DNA from: Turritopsis dohrnii
Taxonomy: Eukaryota > Cnidaria > Hydrozoa > Anthoathecata > Oceaniidae
Direction: 5' to 3'
NCBI GenBank assembly: GCA_027922465.2
Contig: BQMF02000056.1
Location: 1,240,001-1,304,000 of the forward strand
Length of the DNA stretch: 64,000 nucleotides
Both the position numbers and the translations under genes were made by a program. Shown one piece after another: positions 45,966 through 56,919 of this stretch. Each line of letters opens with the position of its first letter. Within the stretch, counting starts at the first letter, position 1. The notes beneath the pieces are model-generated. The model was not told where the DNA came from, made no database searches, and saw only the letters and a list, made by a program, of their open reading frames with translations.

Positions 45966-47509
45966 TTTTTTTTTAATTTCAGCTTTTCTTATTTTCCTTT
46001 TATCTATGGATACAAAGTTATTCATTACTCATTTTTAATTGAATTTCAACACTTATGTTAATGTGTTTGTCGTCATTTTTTCAAATGCAAATGTAGGATT
46101 TGTGCGATGGGGGTTGTGAGCTGCCATAAAAGCTCATTTATCAATAATGACTTTCTTCAATGTTGTATCAGTATGAAGGCATGAAAGGTATATCATTTTA
46201 GTTAACACATGTATAGAAATTGTTTTAACTTTGGTTAATTCGCTTTAGACATGCTATTTCTTTTTGCCTATATATGTATGTTCAAGTGTAAATCAATGTG
46301 ATGTTGCTGTCCATGTCTGGTTCTATATGCGAACCTAGGCATGCTGATGAAGCCTGATATTGGCAGAAACAGTGACGGAGTGATTGATGTGTATGTAACA
46401 AACATGGTGTTTTCATCATGTAGTTAGTAGGAAAAGTGAATAAATATTCTGTTTTGCATGGACATCGGAACAAAAAAATTACTTCTTTTTTCTGATCACC
46501 TTAATAACCCGTGAAAAGTCTCATAAATGCCTGATGTCACCATCCCAACAAGAACTGTAAGGTTTAGGCAACAAACTTTGTCGAGAAGAGCTACGACATT
46601 TTTCGGGAAATCCGGTTATCAATCAGGAAACATGAATGTTCGGATATTTTAGAAAAAGTTGAAATGAGTTCTACTTTTTCTATTTGTGTTCTGAATAGAA
46701 ATGTGGATAGAAAAATGAACCAATCAAATTTTAGTATTCGTTAAATTCCAAAAAAATTCTATAAGCCTTTAGGTTTATTTTACATAAGCCTGTGATGTGC
46801 TGAACCAGTAAACTAACATTTTTCATCATGGGGCTCTCCTCAGGCCGCTTGACTTGATTAAACAGTGAGTCGTTCCCAGGACTTCCTCGAAGAGGTTTCT
46901 TCCCTTTCTTTTTCAACGGCTTATCTCCGAATTTGACTGACATGTGTTGAATAAATCGCTTTGTGTTGTATTTTATAAATTTTGTTTGCTGCATCTTCCT
47001 TCATGTTCATTTTTAAAAGAGACCTAACTTTATGTAACCCTCTCAAGCAGGAAACGCGATTTGTTCACATGCGCAGCATTTCTTGTGTTTTATTTTCAAT
47101 GAAGTACAACAAAAATGTGTGAAAGACACATTGTCACGCATACGAGCATAGTATTTTTTAATATTGTCATAAATTTTTAATGATCTATAGTCATTCCTTT
47201 TCAGAATCATCTGCATAGGGGGAGGTTTACTTTTGAACTTTTTGTGATCATATATAACACAAGGTCTGCATAAAATCTTTTGAAGTATATATACTCAAAA
47301 ACAGCTTATTTGAAGACTTAGTAACTTATTTTGACTTTAATACAAACTTTTCTTAATCGAAATCAGATTTGTAATCACTTCAATTGAGAAAAAATAATAT
47401 TCTGTTTAGAAAAGATCTCTTATAAGTTACTTTAGAGAAAACCCCTACATGAAAATCTTTTTTATATAAACTTAATTTTACATATTCTGGTATATACAAA
47501 TAAGACATT
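45966..47509. other. no gene recognised
   Basis: Short ORFs only. The minus ORF 46731-46994 (KRPEESPMMKNVSLLVQH) has no recognisable domain. Confidence 0.45.
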
Positions 47510-48070
47510 AATAAATATTTGAGTGAATGATTCGTATCTTTAATTTCTTTGATAAAGGCTTTATTGAATTAAGTTTTGGTGTAATGATGCTGGTATATGC
47601 AATCAATTTTGAGAGGGTACCTGTCTGCTTTTTCAACTGGAATGTGTTATTCTCTGCCACTATTTTGACCTTCCTGCCGCAAAAGTGTTTTTCAATTTTG
47701 CTTCACAGTCCAACATTTTTCAACTTTGCTGAAATCACTAACTTTCAGGCCTCATGTCCTGTTGTTTCTATTAGTTTTATGTGTAGACATTAATGGTGCA
47801 TTCATAAGTATTTGAGTGAATGTGTTGTATATTTAATATCTATGATTGTTTTGAATTAAATTTTACAACAATGATACATATTGCTTTATGAACTCAATAT
47901 ATGTTTCACATTTGAACTGGGGTTTCTTATTCACTGTCACACTAGGTGCATCTCAAGAATTCCTATTTCGAGCTTCCTGGTGAGCAAAAAGGTTTTCGAT
48001 TTTGCTTTACAGACCATCACTCTTTAACTTTCCTGAAAGCGCTGACCTTCAGGCCTGAGGGCCTCTTGTT
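47510..48070. repeat. diverged tandem duplication, about 280 bp
   Basis: 47510-47780 and 47800-48065 share TATTTGAGTGAATG, TTTTGCTTCACAG/TTTTGCTTTACAG, TTCAACTTTGCTGAAA/TTTAACTTTCCTGAAA and an end TTTCAGGCCT...CTTGTT. The end words GGGCCTCTTGTTC resemble GGGCATCTTGTT of the dispersed repeat ending at 39346. Confidence 0.65.
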
Positions 48071-48077
48071 CTTGTTT

Positions 48078-48335
48078 CTTTAACAAATCTTATTTTGATT
48101 ATAAAATACGTATCCATGGTTTCAGTTCACACATTTCTTTTGTTTGTAGCAAATACTTTCTGATATTACTTGTTAAGCCTTATTTACACTTTTTGAAAGG
48201 TATATTAGCATCAGTTTGACTATGTAACCTAAGTGATAACAAAAAGTAACAAAGTTTTGTGCAGATTTTCATCTGTTTAAGTTTAGATCTACTTGGTTTG
48301 CATATTTCAAAGTGGTTTTGAAATATCGCAATTAT
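48078..48335 (+). repeat. dispersed repeat, copy 2 of 2
   Basis: Second copy of the repeat at 30418-30680, same orientation, with several small insertions or deletions (for example an extra TTTG before TAGCAAATAC). Confidence 0.75.
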
Positions 48336-49457
48336 CGAGTTTGTCCTGAAGTTCAATTGATGCCATCATGTCAACCCTTGAATGAAGGGGGTTATTTTAT
48401 GCCTGTTTCGATGCATTAAATGTTACAAGTGTTATGACCGGAGCCTCAATGCTACTCGTCTGGTGATCATAATGCGAGACAGTTCTAAAACGACTTTTAG
48501 TGAGTGTTGACCCAATGGGCAATTTTTCGTCCGGAGAACGTCCGCTGAACGACTTTTTCCATGTCCCTTTGGACGACCTGTCTTGGTCACATATGTAACC
48601 CCGGAGGTCGTCCTCATTTTCCATCCACTGGACGTCGCTTAAGGACGTCCTACGGACATTTAAGTAAGACGTCCAGTAGCCGTTATAGATGTACGTCCTA
48701 AGGATAACACCAAATTAATGTATTCGGACGTCCTCCAACTACAGGACATTGGTTTCCCATTGTATTTTACACCTTATTACACGGAAACGTATCTCATGAT
48801 ATGGAGCAAGAAAGCATTTTCATTTGAAATATTTTACAAAATGGAAAGCAATAACAGCAACATTTATTTCAAACAAAGCTATATTTCATGTATAAAAAAT
48901 GTTTCTTCTAATAGGTTGAATTTTCTTCTAATAAATTAATTTTTTAGATAATAAATAAATAGAGTTCAGCATAAATACAGTTACAGTTTCATAAATAATA
49001 AATACAAGTTACAGTTTAAACACACCAAACCGTTACTAAGTAACACAAGAGCCTCATTGGCAATAAAAAGTTAGGAACACAAATTTGGCCAGCACTTCAC
49101 ATGACCCCAGTGGGCAAAATCTTAAAATTCACTGCGGAGAAGTGCATTTGTATGGAAATCATGTGTAAACAGGTGCGACTTTTCATAGAAATGTACCCCT
49201 CCACAGAGATTTTTCAAAGAATTTGCCTAGTGGGGAAGAACAGGATTTCTTTATTCCACAAAACACAGACTGCAAAATTCACAATTCACAACTGTGCACC
49301 TCAAATACAATTCATCTAACAATTACAAACCATCTAAAGTTTTGGCGTTACCCTTATTAAACTTAATTAGGCCAGTAAGAGAAAGTACTCAATCTTCCAA
49401 AATTAGATGACTTAAAATTGAACCAACATGTTAAAACTAAGTCATTAAAATATATGA

Positions 49458-50174
49458 CTACTGGGCTTCAACAGCTTTAGACATTCGATGTCGATCAGGG
49501 GCACGTTTTAATGTGTCAGCCACACATTGAGCCACAGCAGTTTCGGTCGTGTTCTGGGATTTCATTATGCCAGCTATAAAAAACATTTCAAAATGTTAAG
49601 ATAGAATAATTTTTTGGGGGGTAAAATCAGCCTTAAAAGATAAATTGGTAAAGGAACGACATACCAACAACTACTTGGAAAAGGTTGGTGTTTTTAAAGG
49701 ACCTTTTTCCTCTGTTACCACTCAAGTTGAATTCTGACATCAGAACATTGTCCATTAATCTTAAAGCAAAGGAAAAAGATGAGATGTCAAAAATAATACC
49801 TTTCCACATGTCAACAAATACAGATTTAAAAACTCACCTTCGCATAACTTTCCGAACGTTGTCCTTTAGATCAGCACCACCTATTCTTGATATTTGTCTA
49901 ACCTATAACATATGATTTAAAATAACATAACATGGATTGTTCTGAACAATTGCAGTCAAAATAATGATAAATATTGCATTCACATCACACTTCGCAAACT
50001 TGGAAAGTCTTACCGCAACCATCCTGGATTCATTATTTTTTAAACTTTCTTCATTCTCCTCAAAATTCCGAATAGATGTCAGCCGCTCAATTCTGAAATG
50101 ACTATCTTCAGGTTCCACTCTGTTTCCAAGGCTATTAATGGCATCCAAAATATCACTGTAAGACTTTCTGGAGC
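49458..50174 (-). CDS. DUF4806-like gene, four 3' exons
   Basis: Minus-strand exons with consistent phases: about 50174-50014 (SYSDILDAINSLGNRVEP then ERLTSIRNFEENEESL, donor GTAAGA), 49902-49838 (ISRIGGADLKDNVRKVM, donor GTGAGT), 49759-49665 (NLSGNRGKRSFKNTNLFQVV, donor GTATGT) and 49573-49458 (AGIMKSQNTTETAVAQCVAD, ending SKAVEAQ and TAG). The pattern 'L..F...L ... IGG..... VR..M..L ... G..GK..F ... VV...M' fits DUF4806, a domain of unknown function found in expanded animal families. All four exons lack stops and all splice sites are canonical, so the gene could be expressed. The 5' exon(s) were not found; upstream lies a duplicated AT-rich stretch. It lies between the TIR-like ends listed above. 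Confidence 0.6.
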
Positions 50175-50184
50175 CTTTTCAGAA

Positions 50185-50690
50185 AGAAATGAGTGTTAGT
50201 TCACGCTTTAAAACCATATGCATAATGCGGAATGATGTTTGCAGTATTTTACATTTTACCTTTTAGCTACGATAACTATTAAACTTTGTTGTTTCATATA
50301 AAACTTCAGTCTTGCATCAATTTAGAGATTTTTTTAAAAAGATTTCCATTCGAAGTTGCACTCCCTAAAGCATCTTCAAGAAGCAATTAACTAATTAAAA
50401 GATTATCGCGTTAAGAATAATCTGTGCTTTAAAAGGTGAATGTTTGTTCACGGTTTAAAACAATATGCATAATGTGGTATGATGTTCTTTGTGTTTTACA
50501 GTTTATCTTGTAGCTGTGAAAGAAGTAATATTTGTTATTTCATATAAACTGCACTGTTTTGCATCATTTAGAGATTTTTTCAAAAAGTTTTTTATTCATA
50601 GTTATATTCCCTAAAGCATCTTCAAAAAGTAATTAAGTAATGAAAACTTTGTCACATTAAGTTTTGAAGGGAAAATCTGTGGCGTAAATA
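50185..50690. repeat. diverged 260-bp tandem duplication
   Basis: 50190-50440 and 50450-50690 share ATATGCATAATG, GTTGTTTCATATAAA/GTTATTTCATATAAA, TTTAGAGATTTTTT and CCCTAAAGCATCTTCAA. Non-coding; lies just upstream (5') of the DUF4806-like exons. Confidence 0.65.
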
Positions 50691-51604
50691 GTAATAACTT
50701 CGAATTCATTTAATTACATTCCCGAGAGCATCATAAAAGTTAAGAGACTTTGAAAAATTTTGCCGGAGATCAAGGTTAAAAAGGAACACCGTCAGTTTAA
50801 AAATCCATTAGAGAACACTCTTCCGTGGACGTTTCAAAATACTCCTTTTAAAACTATACAGTATGAAAATCTTTATGTTGTTTGTACCTGAACTTCATAA
50901 TAAAAACTTTTACTTGGCCTTGCGAAATAATAAAAATATCTGTGTTTCCTTTTTATGGTCAGCTTGATAGTATACAAATTTTAGAATCATACAATATTTT
51001 AAATTCGACTAGTCAATTAAAAAAGTGGTCATCTATTGATTAATAAAATGGGTATAAGCTGATGAGGAAGATGAGCTGTGCTTCAAGATTCCAGAGCTTT
51101 ATAAAAACAGGATAGCTTACCTAGGAACATGAAATAGAAAATTGTATTATATTTAGAAAAAGACTAATTGTCCTTAGGTTGACCTCTTTTTGGTCGTCCT
51201 GTATAAGGCTTAAAAAGGTGTCCTCTGGACGTCTGTTATTGGTCGTCCTATTGGCGTCTACTTCAGGTTGTCCTGAGGTTGACCTACCTTTGGCGGTCCT
51301 GTCTAGGACTTAAAATTTTGTCCTAAGGACGTCTTGCATTGGTCCGGGACGGACGGACTAAAATAGGACTCCAAACGGACGTCCTTAGAACATACTGTGC
51401 CCACTGGGGAGCAGCTCTTTGAGGCTTCCTAAAAAACTGGCTTTGTCAAAATGTTTAAGCATATAAGTATGCCACTTACCAGGCCCACAATAAATCAAAA
51501 CATTTGTTTTCGGACAAAAGTTTGTATTTATTTCCGTTGTATAGCTTGCTGTGTGTACAAATTGGAATGCTTGAGCGCGGGGGCATTTTTAGCTAAAGCT
51601 ACAT

Positions 51605-51765
51605 GCTAGTTATGAAAATTTGCACGGATCACATTTAAAAGGTGCTGATTTCGAATTTAACAATGATATTGCGATGTTTGACTAAAATTGGGCAATTTAG
51701 GCCCAATTTGGACCAAATTTCGAAAGTTCTTCAATTTTCATAAAAATTTGCACTAATAGAAACGG
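51605..51765. repeat. solitary copy of the 29-kb satellite unit
   Basis: Contains GGTGCTGATTTCGAATTT, TGACTAAAATTGGGCAATTT and GAAAGTTCTTCAATTTTCAT, matching units at 29006-30140. Confidence 0.75.
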
Positions 51766-51774
51766 TCTCACAAG

Positions 51775-53050
51775 TTACACATTTTGTAAAAATGCTGAGC
51801 AAAGCGATGAAGTTAGACACTCAAGTTTTATTCAAAATGATGAAGAATGTTCGAAAGAGGAACAAGATTCGTTGGATGTAAATTTGTTAGAGAACGACAT
51901 TAAACGTTTTGAGAAATTTGATCATTACATTACACAATTAACTGATTTGAAAGATTTTATTTCGTACAAGTTTGATAATCTATGAAAGGTAACATCGGAA
52001 GCCATGATTGTTCAGATAAATGACGAAATCGCTTATTTAAGAAAACAGGTTAAAAATTACAAAATGTTATACCTTATCGGCCCTTATTCCGCCGGCCCTA
52101 AGTACCGCCTGGCCCTTATTCCGCCGGCCCTTATTCCGCCACTGCGAGATTTTGGCCTAACGCCACTTAGGGCCGCGTTTAACGCCACACGCGGATCAAG
52201 TGAAAACAAAATCAGTTCAACGGTAAAAAGTATCTTCAGTTTCACAATTTTAGTCAATAACAATGGTTTCTTTTTCGTTTTTATTCTCCTCCTCTTCTTC
52301 ATTGTCCGATTCAACTTCTATATGAGCGTCCTCTACTTCGTTCGCTACTCCTTCCTCTTCAAAAACTGCGTCAAAATCAAATTTTTCTTCCATCTTTTTT
52401 AATTGCGTGCCCATTAAAGTTTTCATCCTTGATGAAATGTTCTCATTTTCATGTGCAAAATGCATCATTATCGGTATCATAACGGTGGAGGGAGACAGAT
52501 AAATTCTTTGAAATTTGCATCATTAAAGACACGCTATTACACGCTAGTTTTCTGATTTTTGACCAGTTTCAGCCCTTATTTAAAAGAATTAGAGTGTCCA
52601 AATTAGATATGTAAAAACTTAGTGTTTGAAATGTTGGCAGACACAGATGTATCGTTTGAGACTTCAAAAACTATCAGAAGTATCATTTAAAAATGAAAAC
52701 AAGCCCTCAGAAACCCAATTTAGGAAGTTGGAAAATAACGCCGCTTTTTTCGAAATGAAACGTGTTTTTGGCCCTTATTTCGCCGGCCCTTATTCCGCCG
52801 GCCCTTATTCCGCCACCTGGCGCAAAATAACGCCACTTAGGGCCGGCGGAATAAGGGCCGATAAGGTAGTTGATATATTTCAAAATAAAAATCAACAAAT
52901 GCAGTCAAGCAAAGAAAATAAATTGTAAAATTTTGAATGACAAGAGATTTCATAAAGAGAACATTACTTGAAAATTAATTGCGCTAATAGATTTAATGGT
53001 TTTTTGAACGAAGAACCTATTGGTAGGGATAACAATAACTTACGACAAAG
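51775..53050 (+). pseudogene. non-LTR ORF1, N-terminal part
   Basis: Reads EVRHSSFIQNDEE, LLENDIKRFEKFDHYITQL, LKDFISYKFDNL, and EIAYLRKQVKNYKML up to 52067; the frame resumes after the MITE at 52869 (DIFQNKNQQMQSSKENKL). The coil-like, charged sequence is as expected for an ORF1 RNA-binding/coiled-coil segment. An internal TGA (51984) shows decay. Confidence 0.45.
52072..52866. mobile_element. GC-rich-ended TIR element with TA target, 795 bp
   Basis: Ends CCTTATCGGCCCTTATTCCG and its inverse, TA on both sides (52070-52071, 52867-52868). The subterminal word GGCCCTTATTCCGCC is repeated several times at each end in both orientations. The minus ORF 52250-52480 in the interior (KMEEKFDFDAVFEEEG, then an acidic run) may be a cargo or transposase remnant. 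Confidence 0.8.
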
Positions 53051-53057
53051 TAATGTC

Positions 53058-54957
53058 AACAAGATGCCCTTACGGGCAGAAAGATTTCTGCAAAATCAGC
53101 TGAAGTATGAAAGATGGAAGACTAACAATAACATTCTTGAAACTTGAATGATTTTGAATGATTGAACAATACAATACAATACAATACAATACAGTACAAC
53201 ATTGACTGCTGCTCAGTGTAGACTGCATACATCAGGTGGGAATTGTAACACATAAAGTAAAATGAGTTTTGTTATTGAAATTTTAAAGTTAAATGTGTTC
53301 AAACAGCTGGCCAAAAATGTCCTACCAGTGAAAATTTTCATGAATAAATGATTTGAAATTATATGTTGACTCTTTTGAATGTTTGAATGAGAGTGAAAAA
53401 TGTAAAAAGTACTCTTATATATAATTACATAAACAATACACAAATTACATATATATAAAAGAAAAGTGTGACATAATGATCAACTGAACATGACCTAATT
53501 TAATCTAACAAAATAGAAGAAAGTTTATAAAAATTCTTTAAGAAATTCGAAAAAAAGGTTGAATGATCTTTACAGCATAACATCATGTTAAAACTTGATA
53601 TGATATGTACTTCCAATCTTCTTAATTATATACATACAAACAGAATTCCCAATGCTGCAAATACGTAATCAAATATCTTGATCGTTAAAAGTATATGCTC
53701 TATAAATTTATACCAAACATTTTGTAGTGTTACTAATTGTATAAAGTATTTTGAATTTATACACAGAACATTTCAATTTGTGTGATTAGGAAGATCATTC
53801 GTAATTAGGGGCATTGGCAGTATAATATAGCTAGAAAATCATCAATCAAGAGTGGTGCAGAGTAGACAACCGCTTAACATTGGAGCTAAGGAGGAAACAG
53901 AGTTTAAAAAGTATACATCACAAGCAGGAAACAAACAAAAATCTTTTGTATCTAGAAAGGCTTAAACATTGAGACATTTTTCCCTAATACAAACACATAG
54001 CTTTTTGACTTTGTACAACTTTTTAGTTAGAAAAGAATAATCACACTACAGAAGAATTATTATATTATTATAAGTGTACGTACTCCTCAGAGCTTCATGG
54101 AAGCTTAATTGACACTACAAAAACTTTGTTGACACTAAAAAACTTTAAACTGTATATTCCACCATTAAATTTATTTGCATCCGAAAGAAAATATTTACTT
54201 TATTTTAGAGGCACAGAAAAATGTAAAGTGTATCACAAACAAAAAAGTAAACAAAAATTTTGATCATGAAAAATACATGATCCAAATATTATATAGCTAC
54301 ATATATAACTGAAAGTTGAAATTTTTTTTTATATACAGAATGTGAAGTGTTTCGAATTATATATTTATTAAAATTAGGAAGACTGTTCATAGTTAGAGAC
54401 ATTGGTAACCTAAAAACTACACTGATCACCAACAAAAAACAATACTGCATTTCAAAGCACTATACAAAGCAAATAACCTTAAAATAGCTAAAGTGATGCT
54501 GACTAGACAGACATTTGGAGGTGGAACTTAAGCTGAGCTGTACGTATCCCGAGCTTAAAAAGCATTACAGCCCACACATGAAACAAACAATGAACTTTTT
54601 TCAGATAAAATCCCATTTCAAAAACAAAAAAAGCATATATATATATACCTTTTTCATTCTCTGTTTACAAAACGATACGAAAAGTCACCATTGAATCATT
54701 ACAAGATAATAATAAATTACTGCTCGAGATTTTATTCTTCATTTTCAGTTTTGGAAACGTGCATCTTCTTTAATTATACTGACATCCTTTGGGATCCTTT
54801 TGGTTGGTTCTTTGTTGTGAATTTCTTCGACACTGAAATGCGTGACTTTGGTTTCGTGTAAACATTCGCACGAGATTTCAAAAAACCGCTAGGTTTGGAC
54901 AGTAAGAAGAAGAAGAACAGAGCCGGTTTTAAGGTATTTCTTGCTTTCGCAGAAATC
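53058..54957 (-). mobile_element. dispersed repeat, copy 2, 1.9 kb
   Basis: Starts AACAAGATGCCCTTACGGGC and ends TTGCTTTCGCAGAAATC; both ends and interior blocks (for example CTTCCAATCTTCTTAATTAT at 53609) are inverted matches of 37053-39346. It interrupts the ORF1 remnant of the non-LTR element, so it is itself mobile. No ORF of interest; no duplication of target seen. Confidence 0.65.
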
Positions 54958-54959
54958 CA

Positions 54960-55260
54960 ATTATTACCGTTGTTTTGAGAAATCTAAAAATAACGTTAAT
55001 GCTAGAAAAAGACCAGAAGTAGTCGTAAATAAACACCCCGAAAGAGATCGCCTGATGACGACAAAATCGATGGAAGCGTCAAATCAATATAAAAAGATCT
55101 GCATCATGGGTGATAGCATTCCTAAGGGAATACGAGCTAAAGAGTTCAACAACATACTTCATTAAGGTAAGGTGAGATTTAAAATATTTCCTGATGCAAG
55201 CATAGAAAACCTTGATTATTACGTCAATCCAACGTTAGAGCAACAAAAACCTGATTACGT
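54960..55260 (+). pseudogene. non-LTR ORF1, SGNH/esterase-like part
   Basis: Reads KKICIMGDSIPKGIRAKEFN, and after a stop at 55163 VRFKIFPDASIENLDYYV and EQQKPDYVLLL. GDSIPKG is the GDS(x) block of SGNH hydrolase-like domains that occur in ORF1 of several CR1-type elements. It is broken by a stop and by the SINE. Confidence 0.55.
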
Positions 55261-55280
55261 GCTACTTCTACTATTTCTGT

Positions 55281-55619
55281 TTATTTTATTTATTTATTTA
55301 TTTGGTATTGTTTTACGTGGCTAGCCTCACTCAGTTGCTATTGCATCTGCTTTCCAGGAGGGGCCACGGCTTAGGTTGGAGGCTCCGAAGTATTTGACAC
55401 TCTCATGAGTGACACAAACCCAATCAAGGGCCTGTGCTCTTCTGGATGACCTCCTGCAATACCCGATGTATCATCTACCCAATTTCCCTCACATGGCATG
55501 GGTCGACCCGGCGCTATGGTACATTCACTCGCGCATGGTGAATCACCGCCAAGGGGAATTGAACCCCGACCTCTCACATGAATTACGAGAGTGATAACCA
55601 CTATACTACGGCGCCACCT
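55281..55619 (-). mobile_element. tRNA-derived SINE
   Basis: On the - strand the head begins GGCGCCGTAGTATAGTGG (from 55615) with a box A like TAGTATAGTGG (55608-55598) and a box B GGTTCAATTCC (about 55565-55555), spaced as in a tRNA gene. The body follows, then a (AAAT)n tail, seen on the + strand as TTTATTTATTTATTT at 55281-55303. About 339 bp. It breaks the non-LTR remnant. Confidence 0.8.
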
Positions 55620-55957
55620 AGACAAGATTTATCACACTTTCTAGAAATATTATCAGAGATGATAGATTTTTACAACTTTGAAAGGTATATGATACTTGGT
55701 GATATAAACTCAGACCCTAAACATGGCAAATTGGATAACTTCCTTGACAGCCAAACACTCCACAATCATGTGCATTTTAATACCTGCTTTAAATCAGAAC
55801 AAGGGTTCAAATCAATCTGGGGATTGATTTGATTTTATCAAATCAAAAAAACTGTCTGCAATGTACAGGGAGCTTAGATTGTGGTCTGAGTGATCATCAC
55901 CATCTAGTCTATACAATGCTCAAGTCTACATATACTAGATTGCCTCCTATACAAGTA
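55620..55957 (+). pseudogene. non-LTR endonuclease (APE-type) C-terminal part
   Basis: Reads FERYMILGDINSDP, then TCFKSEQGFKSI, then after a frame change DLILSNQKN and GLSDHHHLVYT. LGDxN, ..S.IDLIL.N and SDHH are the last motifs of the apurinic-like endonuclease of jockey/CR1-type elements (catalytic Asp/Asn and the SDH dyad). Confidence 0.65.
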
Positions 55958-55962
55958 TCTTA
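55958..55962. repeat. copia target duplication, left (TCTTA)
   Basis: TCTTA directly before the 5' LTR, repeated at 60256-60260 after the 3' LTR. Removing the element restores the reading QVSYRCYRKF of the host endonuclease/linker frame. Confidence 0.85.
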
Positions 55963-56008
55963 TGTTGATATTAGACAAAAGATTGTCTAATATCTAACAG
56001 GTCTAACA
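55963..56008 (+). repeat. 5' LTR, internally deleted
   Basis: The first 24 bases (TGTTGATATTAGACAAAAGA...) match the start of the 3' LTR with three differences, and the last bases end CTAACA. About 200 bp present in the 3' LTR are missing. The remaining DNA forms a perfect 12-bp stem (GATATTAGACAA / TTGTCTAATATC, 55967-55994). Confidence 0.8.
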
Positions 56009-56022
56009 GGTTATGAGCCCAG
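56009..56022 (+). promoter_or_regulatory. primer-binding site
   Basis: GGTTATGAGCCCAG right after the 5' LTR resembles the TGGTTATCAGAGCC-type site used by copia elements with initiator-tRNA-derived primers. Confidence 0.55.
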
Positions 56023-56091
56023 ACAACCGCTGTTTTAAAACACGAAGTTTATGTTATATCTTGATCCAGTAGAGTATTACTTTCGCTGACT

Positions 56092-56919
56092 ATGGCTATG
56101 GCTGCTGATAAGGGATTTGACTTTAAATTTGAGAAACTTACAGCTGAGAACTACCATACGTGGAAGTTTAATATGAAAATGTTTTTAATCGGAAAAGATC
56201 TCTGGGAGATTGTGAATGGTTCCGAAGTTTTAAACGAAGCTGGTGATGAAGAAGAGAAACGTAAATTTAAAAAGAGAGGGAATCTTGCTCTTGCTAGTGT
56301 TTGTTTATCAATCTCGACTAATCTCCAAATCTATGTACGTTCTGCTGAAACTGGAAAAGAAGCTTGGGATAGCTTAGCAAAACATTTCCAGCAGAAGACG
56401 CTTTCGAGAAAAATACAGCTGCGAAGAAAGTTGTATTCAGCAAAGTTACAGAAAGGTGAAGATATGGTTGAACATATCAATTCTGTCAAGACGATTGCGG
56501 AACATTTAGAAGCAATAGGCGATCCTATAGCTGAACACGATTTAGTCATCATTTTGATAAGTAGTCTTACTGAAGAATTTAATTTTCTAATATCTGCATT
56601 GGAAACCATTGCTGAAGATAATTTGACATGGGAGTATGTCCGTGACCGTTTAATTCATGAAGCTGAAAAGATGAAATTTCCTGCGTCAAAGGACAGAGTT
56701 AATGATGCTCTTTTCACTAAAAATCCGAAAGATCCGAAAAAACCGAAAGAGTTTATATGTCATTATTGTAAAGGAAAAAACCATTATGCCCGAGATTGTA
56801 CCAAGAAAAAGCGTGATGGAATGCCAAACAAAAAGCAAATTTGTCTAACCAGACTGATCAGTCGCCAGAAATCGCTCTCGTGTCCTCTAATCCGAATAAT
56901 GGAGAAGAATGGTGGATAG
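56092..56919 (+). CDS. copia gag (capsid with zinc knuckle)
   Basis: The 275-codon open frame starts FDFKFEKLTAENYHTWKFNM (UBN2/copia-type gag), runs through an alpha-helical capsid region and has a CCHC zinc knuckle CHYCKGKNHYARDC at about residues 223-236. Gag forms the particle and binds RNA. The frame is intact. Pol overlaps in another frame from about 56841, either a programmed shift or a decay shift. Confidence 0.85.
   Translation: MAMAADKGFDFKFEKLTAENYHTWKFNMKMFLIGKDLWEIVNGSEVLNEAGDEEEKRKFKKRGNLALASVCLSISTNLQIYVRSAETGKEAWDSLAKHFQQKTLSRKIQLRRKLYSAKLQKGEDMVEHINSVKTIAEHLEAIGDPIAEHDLVIILISSLTEEFNFLISALETIAEDNLTWEYVRDRLIHEAEKMKFPASKDRVNDALFTKNPKDPKKPKEFICHYCKGKNHYARDCTKKKRDGMPNKKQICLTRLISRQKSLSCPLIRIMEKNGG

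Larger units (their letters stand above)
48511..51408. mobile_element. candidate TIR element carrying a DUF4806-like gene
   Basis: Left end CCCAATGGGCAATTTTTCGTCC-type sequence, right end TGTGCCCACTGGG. Each end is followed inwards by a 200-bp array of GACGTCC/GGACGTC words (48530-48720 and 51170-51395) in opposing orientation. A second left-type word CCCAGTGGGC is at 49106-49115 and is a perfect inverted match of the right end GCCCACTGGG, so the element may start there instead. No target duplication was identified for either choice. The minisatellite and end at 19496-20052 look like the same family. The only coding content recognised is the DUF4806-like gene. Confidence 0.5.

Noticed and set aside
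46731..46994. 87-codon minus ORF
   Set aside because: No domain, no splice sites or repeat support; left out.
52004..52402. 132-codon ORF crossing a retrotransposon fragment and the TIR element end
   Set aside because: It is a fusion across an insertion boundary (52071/52072) with repeated LIPPALIPPL from the GC-rich words; not a gene.
55555..55615. Functional tRNA gene on the - strand
   Set aside because: Box A and B are present but the arms do not pair well and a SINE body with an A-rich tail follows; tRNA-derived SINE head.
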